Positions 15,501 through 27,173 of a stretch of DNA of 64,000 nt are shown piece by piece. This DNA is from Todiramphus chloris collaris (taxonomy: Eukaryota > Chordata > Aves > Coraciiformes > Alcedinidae): contig JANVCC010000018.1 in assembly GCA_025345505.1 (NCBI GenBank), forward strand, positions 36,097,191-36,161,190. Direction: 5' to 3'. The notes under the pieces are model-generated. The model searched no databases, had not been told where the DNA came from, and saw only the letters and a program-made list of their open reading frames with translations. The translations under genes were made by a program, and so were the position numbers. Each line of letters begins with the position of its first letter. Positions within the stretch are counted from its first letter, which is position 1.

Positions 15501-18500
15501 AACTCTCTTGAAAGATGGGTTTTTATATACTCTAGTAAAACATGTTCTTGGTAAACTATTATGGTATGGTAAAATTAAACTCGAAAGGATGTTTTCTAGA
15601 ATACTGGTAAGTAGCAATGATTGAAGGCTTAGTAAATAACTATTGTGCAGATTTGTCTTAGCTCTTAAAACTGTTGAATAATATAAGAAAATTCATATCT
15701 ACTTCTGTATTGTTTCAGTGTTCTTAATGAGTTCATTATGAAAAACCCAAGCCTGGAGAATAAGAAAGACCAAAGAGACCTCCAGGTAAGAAATCTGTTG
15801 CATACATACCTCTTTTGGAAATATTGAATAATAAATGGTCAAGTGTCCTTGAATTATCTGATGTATCAGTTCTGTAGTCTGAAATTACTCTTGTACTGTC
15901 TTCTACTTAGTACTATTTTTAATCTGTTAAAAAAGATCTCCTTTGCTGTGGAGCTATTAATCACTGATAAAGTGGAACAGAAGTGATTTGAAAACAGTTC
16001 TATACTTAATTAATTATATAGGTTGTCTACAAAAACATGTCAACACAACAAATACAGCTCTTCTGCACAAAGGTCTTCAAACACTTGGGGTTTTTTTTTC
16101 CAGGATGTAACGCACAAGATAGTGGATGCCATTGGGGCAATCGCTGGCTCTTCCTTGGAACAGACCACTTGGTTGAGACGAAACTTAGAGGTTAAGCCTT
16201 CCCCAAAGATTATGGTTGATGGAAACAACTTAGAATCAGACGTTGAAGGTAGTTTCGTTTTCATCTTTATTTTAAACAAAGCATTAATTATTGGCCTGAA
16301 GTGAACAAAATGGACAGCTTTACTATATTTCAATACATTAAAAATGCTTCAGTGTTGTTCAGGCATTAGTATCTCACACAGCGTATCTGACGAAGTCTGT
16401 ACATCTTCAAAATATATGCTATTAAAATATGCTTGTATGGTAAATAATGGCTTAAGAAAACTAACTTCAGATACCTTTTTATCTTCATTTAGATATGTTG
16501 TCTCCAGCAATGGAAACTTCAAACATAACTCCATCTGTTTATAGTGTCCACGCATTGACCTTACTTTCTGAGGTAAATGTCTCCTCAGATGTAATAAATA
16601 CTGTCTTATAACAAATTTTTATGTTGTGAAAAACATCGGACTAGAAGCTTGGGGAAAGAGATTTGATGGGGAAACACTGTTGTGAGTGGATTCTGCATCC
16701 TATCCTGTAACAATATGTTAAACTTTGTTATTAACCCAGTTATAAAGGTTCAGTGAGATGGATGAGGCATAAAGCATGGCCTTTCAGATGTGTAGTATAG
16801 GAAACCTTTTTGGTGGCAAACTTCATCTGGTATTAGTAGCTGATAATTGCAGTAAATCTTAGATTTATTTTTTAATACGTATTTTATTTTACTTTTGGTG
16901 GTGATTTGGGTTTTTTTTTTTGTATTTTATTCTATAGAATGCTTGTCCAAGAGCTTAAGCTTCTGGTTTTTTTTACCTTAGTTTGGTTTAAAAATGATGG
17001 GATCTTTATACTCTGGATTTTGTATAGTACTTTATATTTGATCACTTATATCATAAACTTGAACATTCAGCAAAGGACATTATACAAAAGAAAAAAAAGA
17101 AAGCTGAATAGTAGATAAAAAGTGATATGACAGTGCATGGTAACAAAACTTCCTCTCCTTTTACAGGTTTTGGCTCATCTCTTGGATATGGTTTTCTACA
17201 GTGATGAAAAAGAAAGAGTTATTCCTTTGCTTGTAAATATTATGCACTATGTTGTTCCCTACCTCCGTAATCACAGGTAACTACAATTTATTGAATTCAT
17301 GTAGATCTCTAAAGCCACTTGAAATTTGGTTGCTGACACTTAAATTGAAATGGGCATGATAAGGGTTAAATGTCTGTCAAACTTTCTGTAAAGCAACAAC
17401 TCCCAATTGTTTCATTTTGACTTTTTTGTTTTTAGTGCTCACAATGCATCCAGCTATCGAGCCTGTGTCCAGTTGTTAAGCAGTCTCAGTGGGTATCAGT
17501 ATACAAGGAGAGCATGGAAAAAGGAAGCATTTGACCTCTTTATGGATTCCAGTTTCTTCCAGATGGATGCTTCATGTGTTAACCAGTAAGAGTTGCTTTT
17601 TCCTGCTTATATCAATGGCTGCTACAAATTTTATGTATACCATTAGACGAGAGTATGTAGACCAAAATTTCCCAGCAGATCTCTGAGAGAAATAGAGAGG
17701 GCTGTTCTGTGTTTTAGATTACTACATGAAATGTGAAACTTGCTTACCTAAAGTATATTTCTGTGCACAAATCTATTTTTTTCAATTTCAAGATTGTCTT
17801 TATTCTATGAGGAAAAAGTGGTTCACATTTTAGAGTCACATAATGATTTGGGTTGGGAAGGACCTTAAACATCATCTAATTCCAGCCCCACCCTGTCACG
17901 GGCAGGGACACTTTCCACTAGATCCCATTGCTCCAAGCCCCATCCAGTCTGGCCTTGAACACTTCCAGGGATGGTATATTCACAGTTTCTCAAGCAACTT
18001 GTGCCAGTGTCTCATGGCTCTGACAGTAAAGATTTTTTTCCTAATAGCTAATCTAAGTTCTACCCTCTTTCAGTTTAGAACTGTTACCCCTTGTCCTATC
18101 ACTACACTCCTGATAGAGTCCCTCTCCATCTTTCCAGTAGGCCTTCTTTAAGTACTAGAAGATTGCTATAAGGTCTCTCAAGAGCACTCTCTTCTCCATA
18201 CTAAACCACTCCAACTCTCTCAACCTGTCCTCACAGGAGAGGTGTTCCAGCTCTCCGATCATTTTTGTGGCCCTCCTCTGGACCTGCTCCAGCAGGTGCA
18301 TGTCAGTCTTATGTTGGGAGCCCCAGAACTGAACACAATACTTTAGGTGGGATTTCATGAGAGCGGAGCAGAGGGGGAGAATCACCTCCCTCAACCTGCT
18401 GCCCACACTTATTTTGATGTGATTTGCTTTCTGGGCTGCAAATGCACATTGGTGGCTCATACTCAGTTTTTCATCGACCAACACCCCCAAGGCCTTCTCC

Positions 18501-21500
18501 TAGGGCTGCTCTCAATATACCCACCACCCTGTCGCAGCCCGAGGGTGAATGGAGATGAACAACACACCAATATGATGTGGAATCAAGCTCCATTTATTAT
18601 ACAAATGCAGTAGCTTATATACGTTTTGCTTGTCCCAATCACGCATCGCGCGAAGCACCTAACTAATACAATTGGTCACCTATACCTGTCCATGCGCCGA
18701 TCATGCAGCCTCCTTCATTCCTTATTGGTCACCGATATTGACATTCAGGTCCATGCTATCTTGCAGAAGTTCCTTCAGCTTGTTACAAGTCGGCCCGAGT
18801 CCCTGAAACTTGTTACATTTCTTGCTTTTCTCTTTGTTCTTGTGGTTAGGGATGCAGCGTCCTTGCATAAACTCCCTCAGATTTTCTCATGCAGCCTGCT
18901 CAAATTTTCTCATACACCCTGAGCAAGTCCAAGGTCCCAGCATCTCCCCCTCTTTTTTCAAATACAGCATGGCTTATGGCTTCCAACCGGTCCTGCAAAC
19001 ATCGAATCAAACAAGGTCCCAACAACAATATAATCAAAACAATTAGACAAGGGCCTAAGAACATCATTATCAAACTTCTTAACCATGGGCCAATCCCCAG
19101 CCCCTTCAGCCACCCCTCAATACCCAAACCAGACTCTTCCTTTAAGCGATGCAACCCTTCTCGCATCTGTGCGATTTTTTTCGTGTATGGATACAGAGTG
19201 ATCCGACAGATTCATACAGCACATCCCTTCAAACTCCTCACACCCATGACCCTGGGCTAACAACAAAAAGTCTATTGCAGCCCTATTTTGTAACACCACA
19301 TGATTAACGCTTTGCTCATCCCGAGACAACATATCCAGGATGTCCGAAGTCGTGTTTAATTCATTTTTGGTCCAACAGGCTAACTGCTTTCCCATTGCTA
19401 AAGCCTTGGCCGCTGCTAGGCCAGGGAGCAACAGCGAAGAGAAGAAATTTCCTGTCCTAGACCAAAAGTGAGGGTCTCCGATATGATCACACTGTAACTC
19501 ATGAATTGATTTTTTCCGTCTGCTCGTGGTACTCGATCATCCCCATTTCATTAACAGCGAAATGTTGGGGTGAAACAGTGAAAGCTTTCCCAAAAAACAA
19601 GGACCTCCCTGGGGATAAGCAGGGATTCCATTCCACGCCCAATCACCACAAATTAAAAATATACCCTTTGGCAAAGCCATTGGCCTAGTGATTTTGCTTG
19701 CATTGCATTGTGTATATATTGATTTCCATACTGCACTACTCTGTAGAGCAGAGTCCAGTGTTGCCCATTTTTTCCTGTTCTGGTTAAGATTGTTCTTATT
19801 TCGCGGTTCAAATTGCAACCAGCCTCCAGATTTCCCCAACACCGTAAAATTGGTGGCATTTACACTCCCAAAAAGGTCTAACTCCTTTGGGGGTGAAGTT
19901 AAAGAGGTATTCAAGGCTTTTATCAGGCAACACTGGATCCTGCCGTCATCGTTACCACCAAAACTCTTTTCTAAACAAGATTTATTTAAAGCCTGATCGT
20001 CAGTGAGTTTTAGGCCACTACTTCCACTTACCCACCCTCTAAACTCTGAGGGGCTCCATGTGGGAACTCCAATTAAGCAGGTGCGAAAAGGATTGCTTAC
20101 ACTACCTATGCTTAAGCAATAGGCTTGCTGGTTAGTGGCATTAGCAAACGTAACCCAAACATTATCCCTAGGGTTATACTTTGTTACATCAATGCTCCCA
20201 TTATTAACTACAACTATTAACATAGACAAAAAAATATACCACATCCTGTTTTGTTGTTACAATAATCGAATAACAGTTAGGGTCTCCTCATGTGTCGTCG
20301 TCCTCGTCTTTCTTTCTGTTTGACACGTCTGGTCGAACCCACTTTGTGGGCACCCACCTTGTGTTGTCACCTGTAACGACACAAGCATAACCTCGACCCC
20401 ATGTTAGCAGTTTAAAACCACCTTGCCAGGCTCCCCCCACAGGATCCCATACTTCCACATTAACACCAAAACGCGAAAAATCAGTGGGATTGTCTCCCAA
20501 GTGCAACTTCATGGGCACTTCATGTGGTTCGTTCTCCCCTCCCACAATGTTTTTCCAGTTTATAACATAACATGCTTTCATTAAAACATTTTGGGGGGAC
20601 AGCTCCCCCTCTTTTTTCAAAACCGCAACAAGGCGTTTTAAGTCTTGGTGTCTGCGTTCAATTATGGCTTGCCCCGTACTATTATAGGGGATTCCTGTTT
20701 TATGTAAGATCTTCCAACTCCCCAAAAATTGCGCACAAGCCTTGCTAGTATAAGCAGGCCCATTGTCCGTTTTAATTTCATGCAGCTGACCCAGTGCCGC
20801 AAAGGCAGCTAACCAAAGCTGCTTAACATATTTGAAAGAAGTAGAGGGGGCGGCCGTAGCCCAAATTGCTTTACTGCAAGTGTCTACTGTAACATGTATA
20901 TGCTTTAGCCTGCCAAAAGCAGGTATCTTGGTAACGTCCGACTGCCATATGTTTCGTGGCTGTAATCCCCGCGGATTAGTTCCGAACGGTTGAAGCGGGG
21001 ATGCTCGAGCGCAGTCTGGACATGCTGCAACGACCGCTCTAGCCTGTGCCTTGGTGATCTGAAATTCTCGTTTAAGCGCATGAGCTGACTGATGATAGAA
21101 GGCATGAGATTGCTGTGCTTGGCAAATGGCACTCGGCTGCTGTGCAGAGGCGGATACCAGGCCATCAATATAGGCATTTCCTTCAGCAAGAAATCCTGGC
21201 AATCCGGTGTGACTGCGCATATGAGCACACCATAATGGTTGACGTCTCTCTTCGAGCTGTCCTTTTAGCTGGATTAATAAGGCATAGATGTTTTCATTTC
21301 CTACATGTCCTAAAAAGGCCTGATCCAGTCGATTCACCAGTCCTGTCACATACGCGGAATCTGTAACAAGATTCAGAGGCTCTTCCCCAAATGTTTGGGT
21401 AACGAGCGTCACAGCTTGCAATTCGAGGACTTGAACGGACATGCCTTGACGAATCTTCACCTTTGCCTCCCATCTTTTCTTGTCCCTAAAAGCATATCCA

Positions 21501-24500
21501 TACTTTCCTGTCTTGCCGCTCGCATCTGTAAAAATTGTACGCGCATCCTTGAGAGGGGTGGCCACAACAACTGGCCGCCTCTGAAGAGATAGGCATGTTT
21601 TAAACAGAGGGTGTGATGGGTAATGAACGCTGAGAGGAATTCCTTGCGTGGCGACTGCAAAGTTGATATTCTGATCTGTCCATGCCTCTATAATGTCTAT
21701 TGTCTTCCATGGCACATATATCACTGATGGCTCGATGCCGAACACCTGTCGAACTCTTCTCCGAGCCTTCAATAATAGGCTAGCAATAGCGTCTGGATAA
21801 GACTGAACCGACGCTGCAGGTCTAGCGGGGGGAAATACCCATTCCAAAATAAACATAGATGATTTGTCACACTGGATAATAATTGCTGAAACATCCTTTG
21901 GTTGCTGATATATGGCAATACCTATCGGTAAGCTGGGTTGATATCGGTAGGTTTGTTCTAGGGCAATTTTCTTCTTGATGTTTTCCAAGGCTTTCAACGC
22001 CTTTGTATTCAGTGTCCTTGGTTGCGCTGGGTCTGATGAGTCTTTTAACAGTTCTATCAACGGGAACATCTCACTGTTAGTGATGCCACACCAGACTCGT
22101 ATCCATTGAATATCCCCTACCAATTTCTGAACGTCATTAACTGTTTTAACAACAGAGGTTAGCTGTAATTTATTTGGGCGAATCTTTGTGCTGGTTACGG
22201 TCATACCCAGGTATGACCAGGGCTCGTTACGCTGGACCTTTTCTTCCGCAACTGTGAGATCATATGAAGCCAGATTTTTACGCAGCAACTGCTCGGCGTG
22301 CTTGGAGAGTGGCTCTCTTGTTGCTATCAAGATGTCATCCATATAATGATAGACCAGAGCATGCGGGTGTTGAGTCTTCCATGGCTTTAAAGCCAGGTCC
22401 ACAAACCATTGACAGATCGTTGGGCTATCCTTCATTCCTTGTGGCAGTACAGTCCATTCATATTGTTGTGCTGGGCCGCTGTTGTTGATTACCGGCAGGC
22501 TGAATGCAAACTTCTCCATATCCTCAGGATGAAGTGGAATCGAGAAAAAACAGTCCTTTAGATCAATCAGTAACAGATGCCAATCCTTGGGCAGAGCAGC
22601 CGGGGATGGTAGTCCCGGCTGCAGAGTTCCCATGTCCTTCATCACTGCATTAACTGCACGCAGGTCATGTAGTAACCGCCATTTCCCAGATTTCTTTCGT
22701 ATTAGAAAAACAGGAGTATTCTAGCTGCTTGTGGAAGGTCGGAGGTGACCCAGTTTTAACTGCTCCTCAACTAATTGCTGCAAGGGCTCGATTTTGTCCT
22801 TAGTGAGCGGCCACTGAGCTACCCAAACTGGTTCAATCGTAGTCCCTTCCAGTCTTAGAGTGGGTAGGCCCTGCCCCCCAGTGGCCGCCCCACAAAAGGT
22901 GCCGTTTGCAGCGTGAGGCCCCATTGCGAAAGTACATCCCGATATCCAAAGGGGGGTATGCATGACGAACAGACGAACCCAAGCTTGGTTTTCCTCCTCG
23001 TCAGTAACCAAACACCAGTTCACACTTTGTTTTGTCGCTTGACTGCCCCCGATTCCAGTGACAGTATCCCCCATAGATTTAAGAGGCCAGTTCGGGGGCC
23101 ATGCACCCTCTGGGACAATAGTGATGTCTGAGCCTGTATCTAACATCATCCTAATTTGAGGAAGATTCATAGTTTGTCTTAGGGAGCTATTTCCCTGCCC
23201 AATGTCCACTGCCCTTTCAGGACGTTCTGTTCCTACCCTGGCAGTAAAGAGAACTAAATTATTTCCCGTGCTACCAAATCCCTTCGTACCACGACTGCCA
23301 GCAGTGCCTTTTGGCACCTCACTACGAGAAGGTATCAGTTGTGCAATTTTACTACTCTGAGGGATAGTAACAGGAGGTGAAAACACCTTGACCATTATCT
23401 TAATTACTCCAGTATAGTCAGCATCAATTAGTCCAGGTAACACAAATATGCCCTGTCTGCTAATAGAAGACCTTCCAATGAGCAAAGCCGATAGACCTCG
23501 CCCCAAAGGTCCCTTGGTGGTAGTATCTAACACCTGGACATCACTAGTTGTAATGCTTACTGTTCTTGCCAGGGCCAAATCGACTCCGGCGCTCCCGGAG
23601 GTGGCAGCGGAGAGCTGGTCGAGACAGCCAGGCTGGTTCTCTGGGTGGGACCCACCGAGTATTTTTTGGCCGCGCTCCGGCCGCGGCTCCGTCCGTTTCC
23701 CGCCCCCCCTAATGGGGTGCCATCCTTCTTAAAGCGGGACCGACATTCTGGTGCCTTATGCCCAAACTTATCACACCTTGAACAATTTCCTGAGAAACCC
23801 GCAGCAGGACCCTTAGGAGCCTGCATGCGCTTTTGCGGGCAGTTTTTCTTCCAGTGCCCCTGCTGCCCACAGCTGAAACAGCTTCGCCCTCTACCCCCTT
23901 TTCCCTGCAGCCCCTGCCGTAGAGCTACCGCTAATGCGCTGGCGTGAATTTGTGCTTTCTCTTTTTCATCCTCCCACGGTGCACGAGAACACGCTTCAAC
24001 CAGCTGCACCAGGGTAGCTGTAGGGGGCTGAGTAGCTATAATCCTTTTACAGCTGCTATTAGCATTTTGAACAACCACTTCCTTAACCACGATCGTTTTC
24101 ATTTCAGGCGGCACATTCGGCGCAGCTTCCACTGCCTCACGAACCTTATCAACAAATGCCAAAAATGGCTCACCGGGGCTTTGTACTATTTTAATGTACG
24201 GTGGAGACGGCTTCCCAATTTGAGGGAGTATTCCGAACGCCTCCACTGCAGCTGCTTTAGACTGACCCAGAATACGCGGGTGCAATGCTGCTTGCCTTTG
24301 TGGGTCTCGGAACTCCCCTGAACCCATCATCTGTGACAAACTGCCCAGGCGCAGAGGGTCATCCTGTGGCAGATCTAAATTGTTCAGTTGATAATTTTCT
24401 AAAATCTCCTGCCACTTTGTCAAAAATAAAGTATACGCAGTAGGTCCTAATATTAACTCCATTATAGCTCGAGTATCAGAGGGGGTCAGCTCCTGATACT

Positions 24501-27142
24501 TAAACAGCTCCTGCACTTGGCGGCGAACCAATTTATTGTCTATACCATAGCTCAATATTGCACTTTGTAATTTCTGAACCAAATTCCAGTCCAATGGCCG
24601 CCACTCCGGTCCATTCGGTGTTGCAAACACCGGAGCAGACAGCAACGGCGCAAACGCGAAATCCCCTTCTAATTTTGCATTGCTCACAATCCCGTGCCAC
24701 CGAGTTTGCACGTTAAACGTTGGGTCCCTCGGCGGCTCCGGTCGAGCCGGCACTGTCGCAGTCGCAGCACCCCTTCGCGAATCAGGGTCCCCCTGATCCC
24801 TTCTCAGGGCACCCCTCTGCTGTCGGAGGATTTGCCGTTCCTCCGTAGTCAGTCCTTCCGCGGGCCCGAACCGGGCTTTTAAAAGATCATGCAACTCCCC
24901 CTCCGACAATAAAAGCTTTCCTTCCTTTGCCCTTTCAAGCAATTGTCCCCTCGTTAAATTTTCCGACAGCGAGTTTAAATCGTTCCTTTTAGCCCGTTCC
25001 TTTTCAACGCACTGTCCCACTGCCTCCAGGCCCTGTGTAATCGCCTCCGTAGCCCTTTGATATGCTAAAGATATAACAGGTCTCGCCGCCCCCCCGCCCA
25101 GCCGTTTCATCTCGTCCAAAAGTTGCCACATCAGCCGCTCGTGTTCCTTTAAGTCCGGACCACCCTCCTCTGCCTCCGGGGGCAGAGGAACTGCGGCTGG
25201 GTCGGTTTCCATTGTCTCTGGCTGTAGGGCACTTGGCGGGACATAAGGAGGTATCAAATCATCATATTGCCCCTTACGACCCACCGGGGCGGCGACCAAA
25301 GGATTTGAGAGCATAGGCTCGGGGCCGTCCGGGGTTGCAACAAACGGATTTAAAGGAGGAGGAAGTTCTTCTGCCTCGTCGGCAGACACAACGTCCCGGC
25401 TACTCGACCCCCCACTAGCCAGGTAGTCCGAACCCTGGCCCCGGGGTTCATCATAGACTCTGCTCTCCTCCCTCGTTCCCTCAGTCTCCGGGCTCCCAGC
25501 GCCCGAGTCCGCCTGTGCCAAAGCAATAGCCCCTTTTAAAGCTCCCGACATCGCCGCATCCGCTCGCAGCTGTTCCAAAACCAACCGGACTAGGCGATAA
25601 GTCCGAGCAAACTGCTGCGCCTCTTTAACCCCCGCCTGCACACTATCCCAGATTTCTCCTCCGATTGTTTTCCAATGTTCATCATTAAAAACTTGGGAGG
25701 GCTCCTTGAGCAATCCACGTCGTCTACACCAAAACAACAAATCTTCAAGATTTAACCTCGATATCTTATGCTCAGTCTTTTCTGATAACTTCAGCAGCCT
25801 GTCCACGGCTGCCTTTTCGATTGCTGATACAGCACTCCCCATCCCGATTCCCAGACTTCTGTCTGCCTGACTCACCGGTCAGCTGTGGCCACCAGCGTCT
25901 TGCGCTCCCGTCTCTCTCGGGCGGCTGGGATTCCTCACTCCTCGTCTCTCGTCCGCAGGAACATTTCTCTCAGAGAAATTATATCTCAAACAGCTCCAGC
26001 TGTTATCGTCGGGGTCACCAGATGTCGTGGTCCGAGGGTGAATGGAGATGAACAACACACCAGTATGATGTGGAATCAAGCTCCATTTATTATACAAATG
26101 CAGTAGCTTATATACATTTTGCTTGTCCCGATCACGCATCACGCGAAGCACCTAACTAATACAATTGGTCACCTATACATGTCCACGCGCCGATCATGCA
26201 GCCTCCTTCATTCCTTATTGGTCACCGATATTGACATTCAGGTCCATGCTATCTTGCAGAAGTTCCTTCAGCTTGTTACAAGTCGGCCCGAGTCCCTGAA
26301 ACTTGTTACATTCCTTGCTTATCATTTTGTTCTTGTGGTTAGGGATGCGGCGTCCTTGCATAAACTCCCTCAGATTTTCTCATGCAGCTTGCTCAAATTT
26401 TCTCATACACCCTGAGCAAGTCCAAGGTCCCAGCACCACCCAGCCTGTATCCATGTTTGAGACTCTTACTCGGATGCAGAACCTTGCATTTGGCCCGGTT
26501 GAACTTCATGAGATTCACTTAGGCCCACCTCTCTAGCCTGTCAAGGTCCCTTTGGATGACCTCCCTTATTTTCTTTGACAAGGGGGTTAGGAGAAACATA
26601 GTTTCAGATCAAATTGCACTAAATAAATGGTACATATGTAGTAGAGAGCCTGGACTGGAATCCTTAGCCTGAATTAAGAGTTCTGTAAATATTCTTGTAA
26701 ATTCTTGCTTTTCTGATTTGTGTACAATCTTCCTCTTTTAGTTGGAGAGCTATTATGGATAATTTGATGACACATGACAAAACCACATTCCGAGATTTGA
26801 TGAGTAAGTATTTTTTTACGTAGCAGTGACTGTTCTTCAAGGGAAACATTAAAAAAGGGAAAACAAATATCTTGAAGAAAACAGTTGCTCAACACTTATT
26901 CCAATCTGTTTGGTTTATTCAGTATTTTTCATTTTCTTCAACTACTTGTTTCTGGACATCCATAAATAAAAGAATGCTGAGAGAACTTGAGACTATCCCA
27001 GCACAATGAATTTTGCCCATGTGGCAAAGTTGATTAAACAGAGCAGCTGGAAGTAATTTTTATTGGGTTTTGGTTTGTTTGGGTTTTGGGGGGTGGGGGA
27101 AAAATTGATTTCTGTGCATCTGTAGCTGCAAATTCTGTTAAC

Positions 27143-27173
<31 letters not shown>

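Larger units (their letters stand above)
18530..26435 (-). mobile_element. Full-length class II endogenous retrovirus (provirus), antisense in a DOP1A intron
   Basis: A 7,906-bp provirus transcribed leftwards. In viral order: 5' LTR 26435-26023, primer-binding site 26020-26003, gag, dUTPase-protease, RT-RNase H-integrase, env, polypurine tract 18958-18943 and 3' LTR 18942-18530. It is flanked by a perfect 6-bp duplication CCACCC, the size typical of alpha- and betaretroviral integrases. The two LTRs are equal in length (413 bp), with 15 mismatches and no gaps by my count (about 3.6%), so the copy is neither very recent nor ancient. Gag is open; pol has one in-frame stop; env has one stop and one frameshift. 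As it stands it cannot make a complete set of proteins. It lies antisense to DOP1A, the orientation usually tolerated inside introns. Confidence 0.95.
26023..26435 (-). repeat. Proviral 5' LTR
   Basis: 413 bp, beginning TG and ending CA on either strand. In viral sense it starts TGCTGGGACCTTGG and ends ...ACGACA. It carries a TATA-like box (reverse complement of 26107-26114) and an AATAAA signal (reverse complement of 26086-26091) about 15 bp further on. The primer-binding site follows after two bases. Confidence 0.94.

Noticed and set aside
18626-18922. 98-aa frame, almost repeated at 26119-26415
   Set aside because: It is the antisense of the two LTRs, so its duplication reflects LTR identity and not a conserved gene.
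19688-24321. Plus-strand frames of 70-125 aa inside the provirus
   Set aside because: They lie antisense to pol, gag and env and show no retroviral accessory-gene features.
26003-26020. tRNA-like match as a possible tRNA gene
   Set aside because: Only the 3' end complement is present, directly beside an LTR, so it is a primer-binding site.
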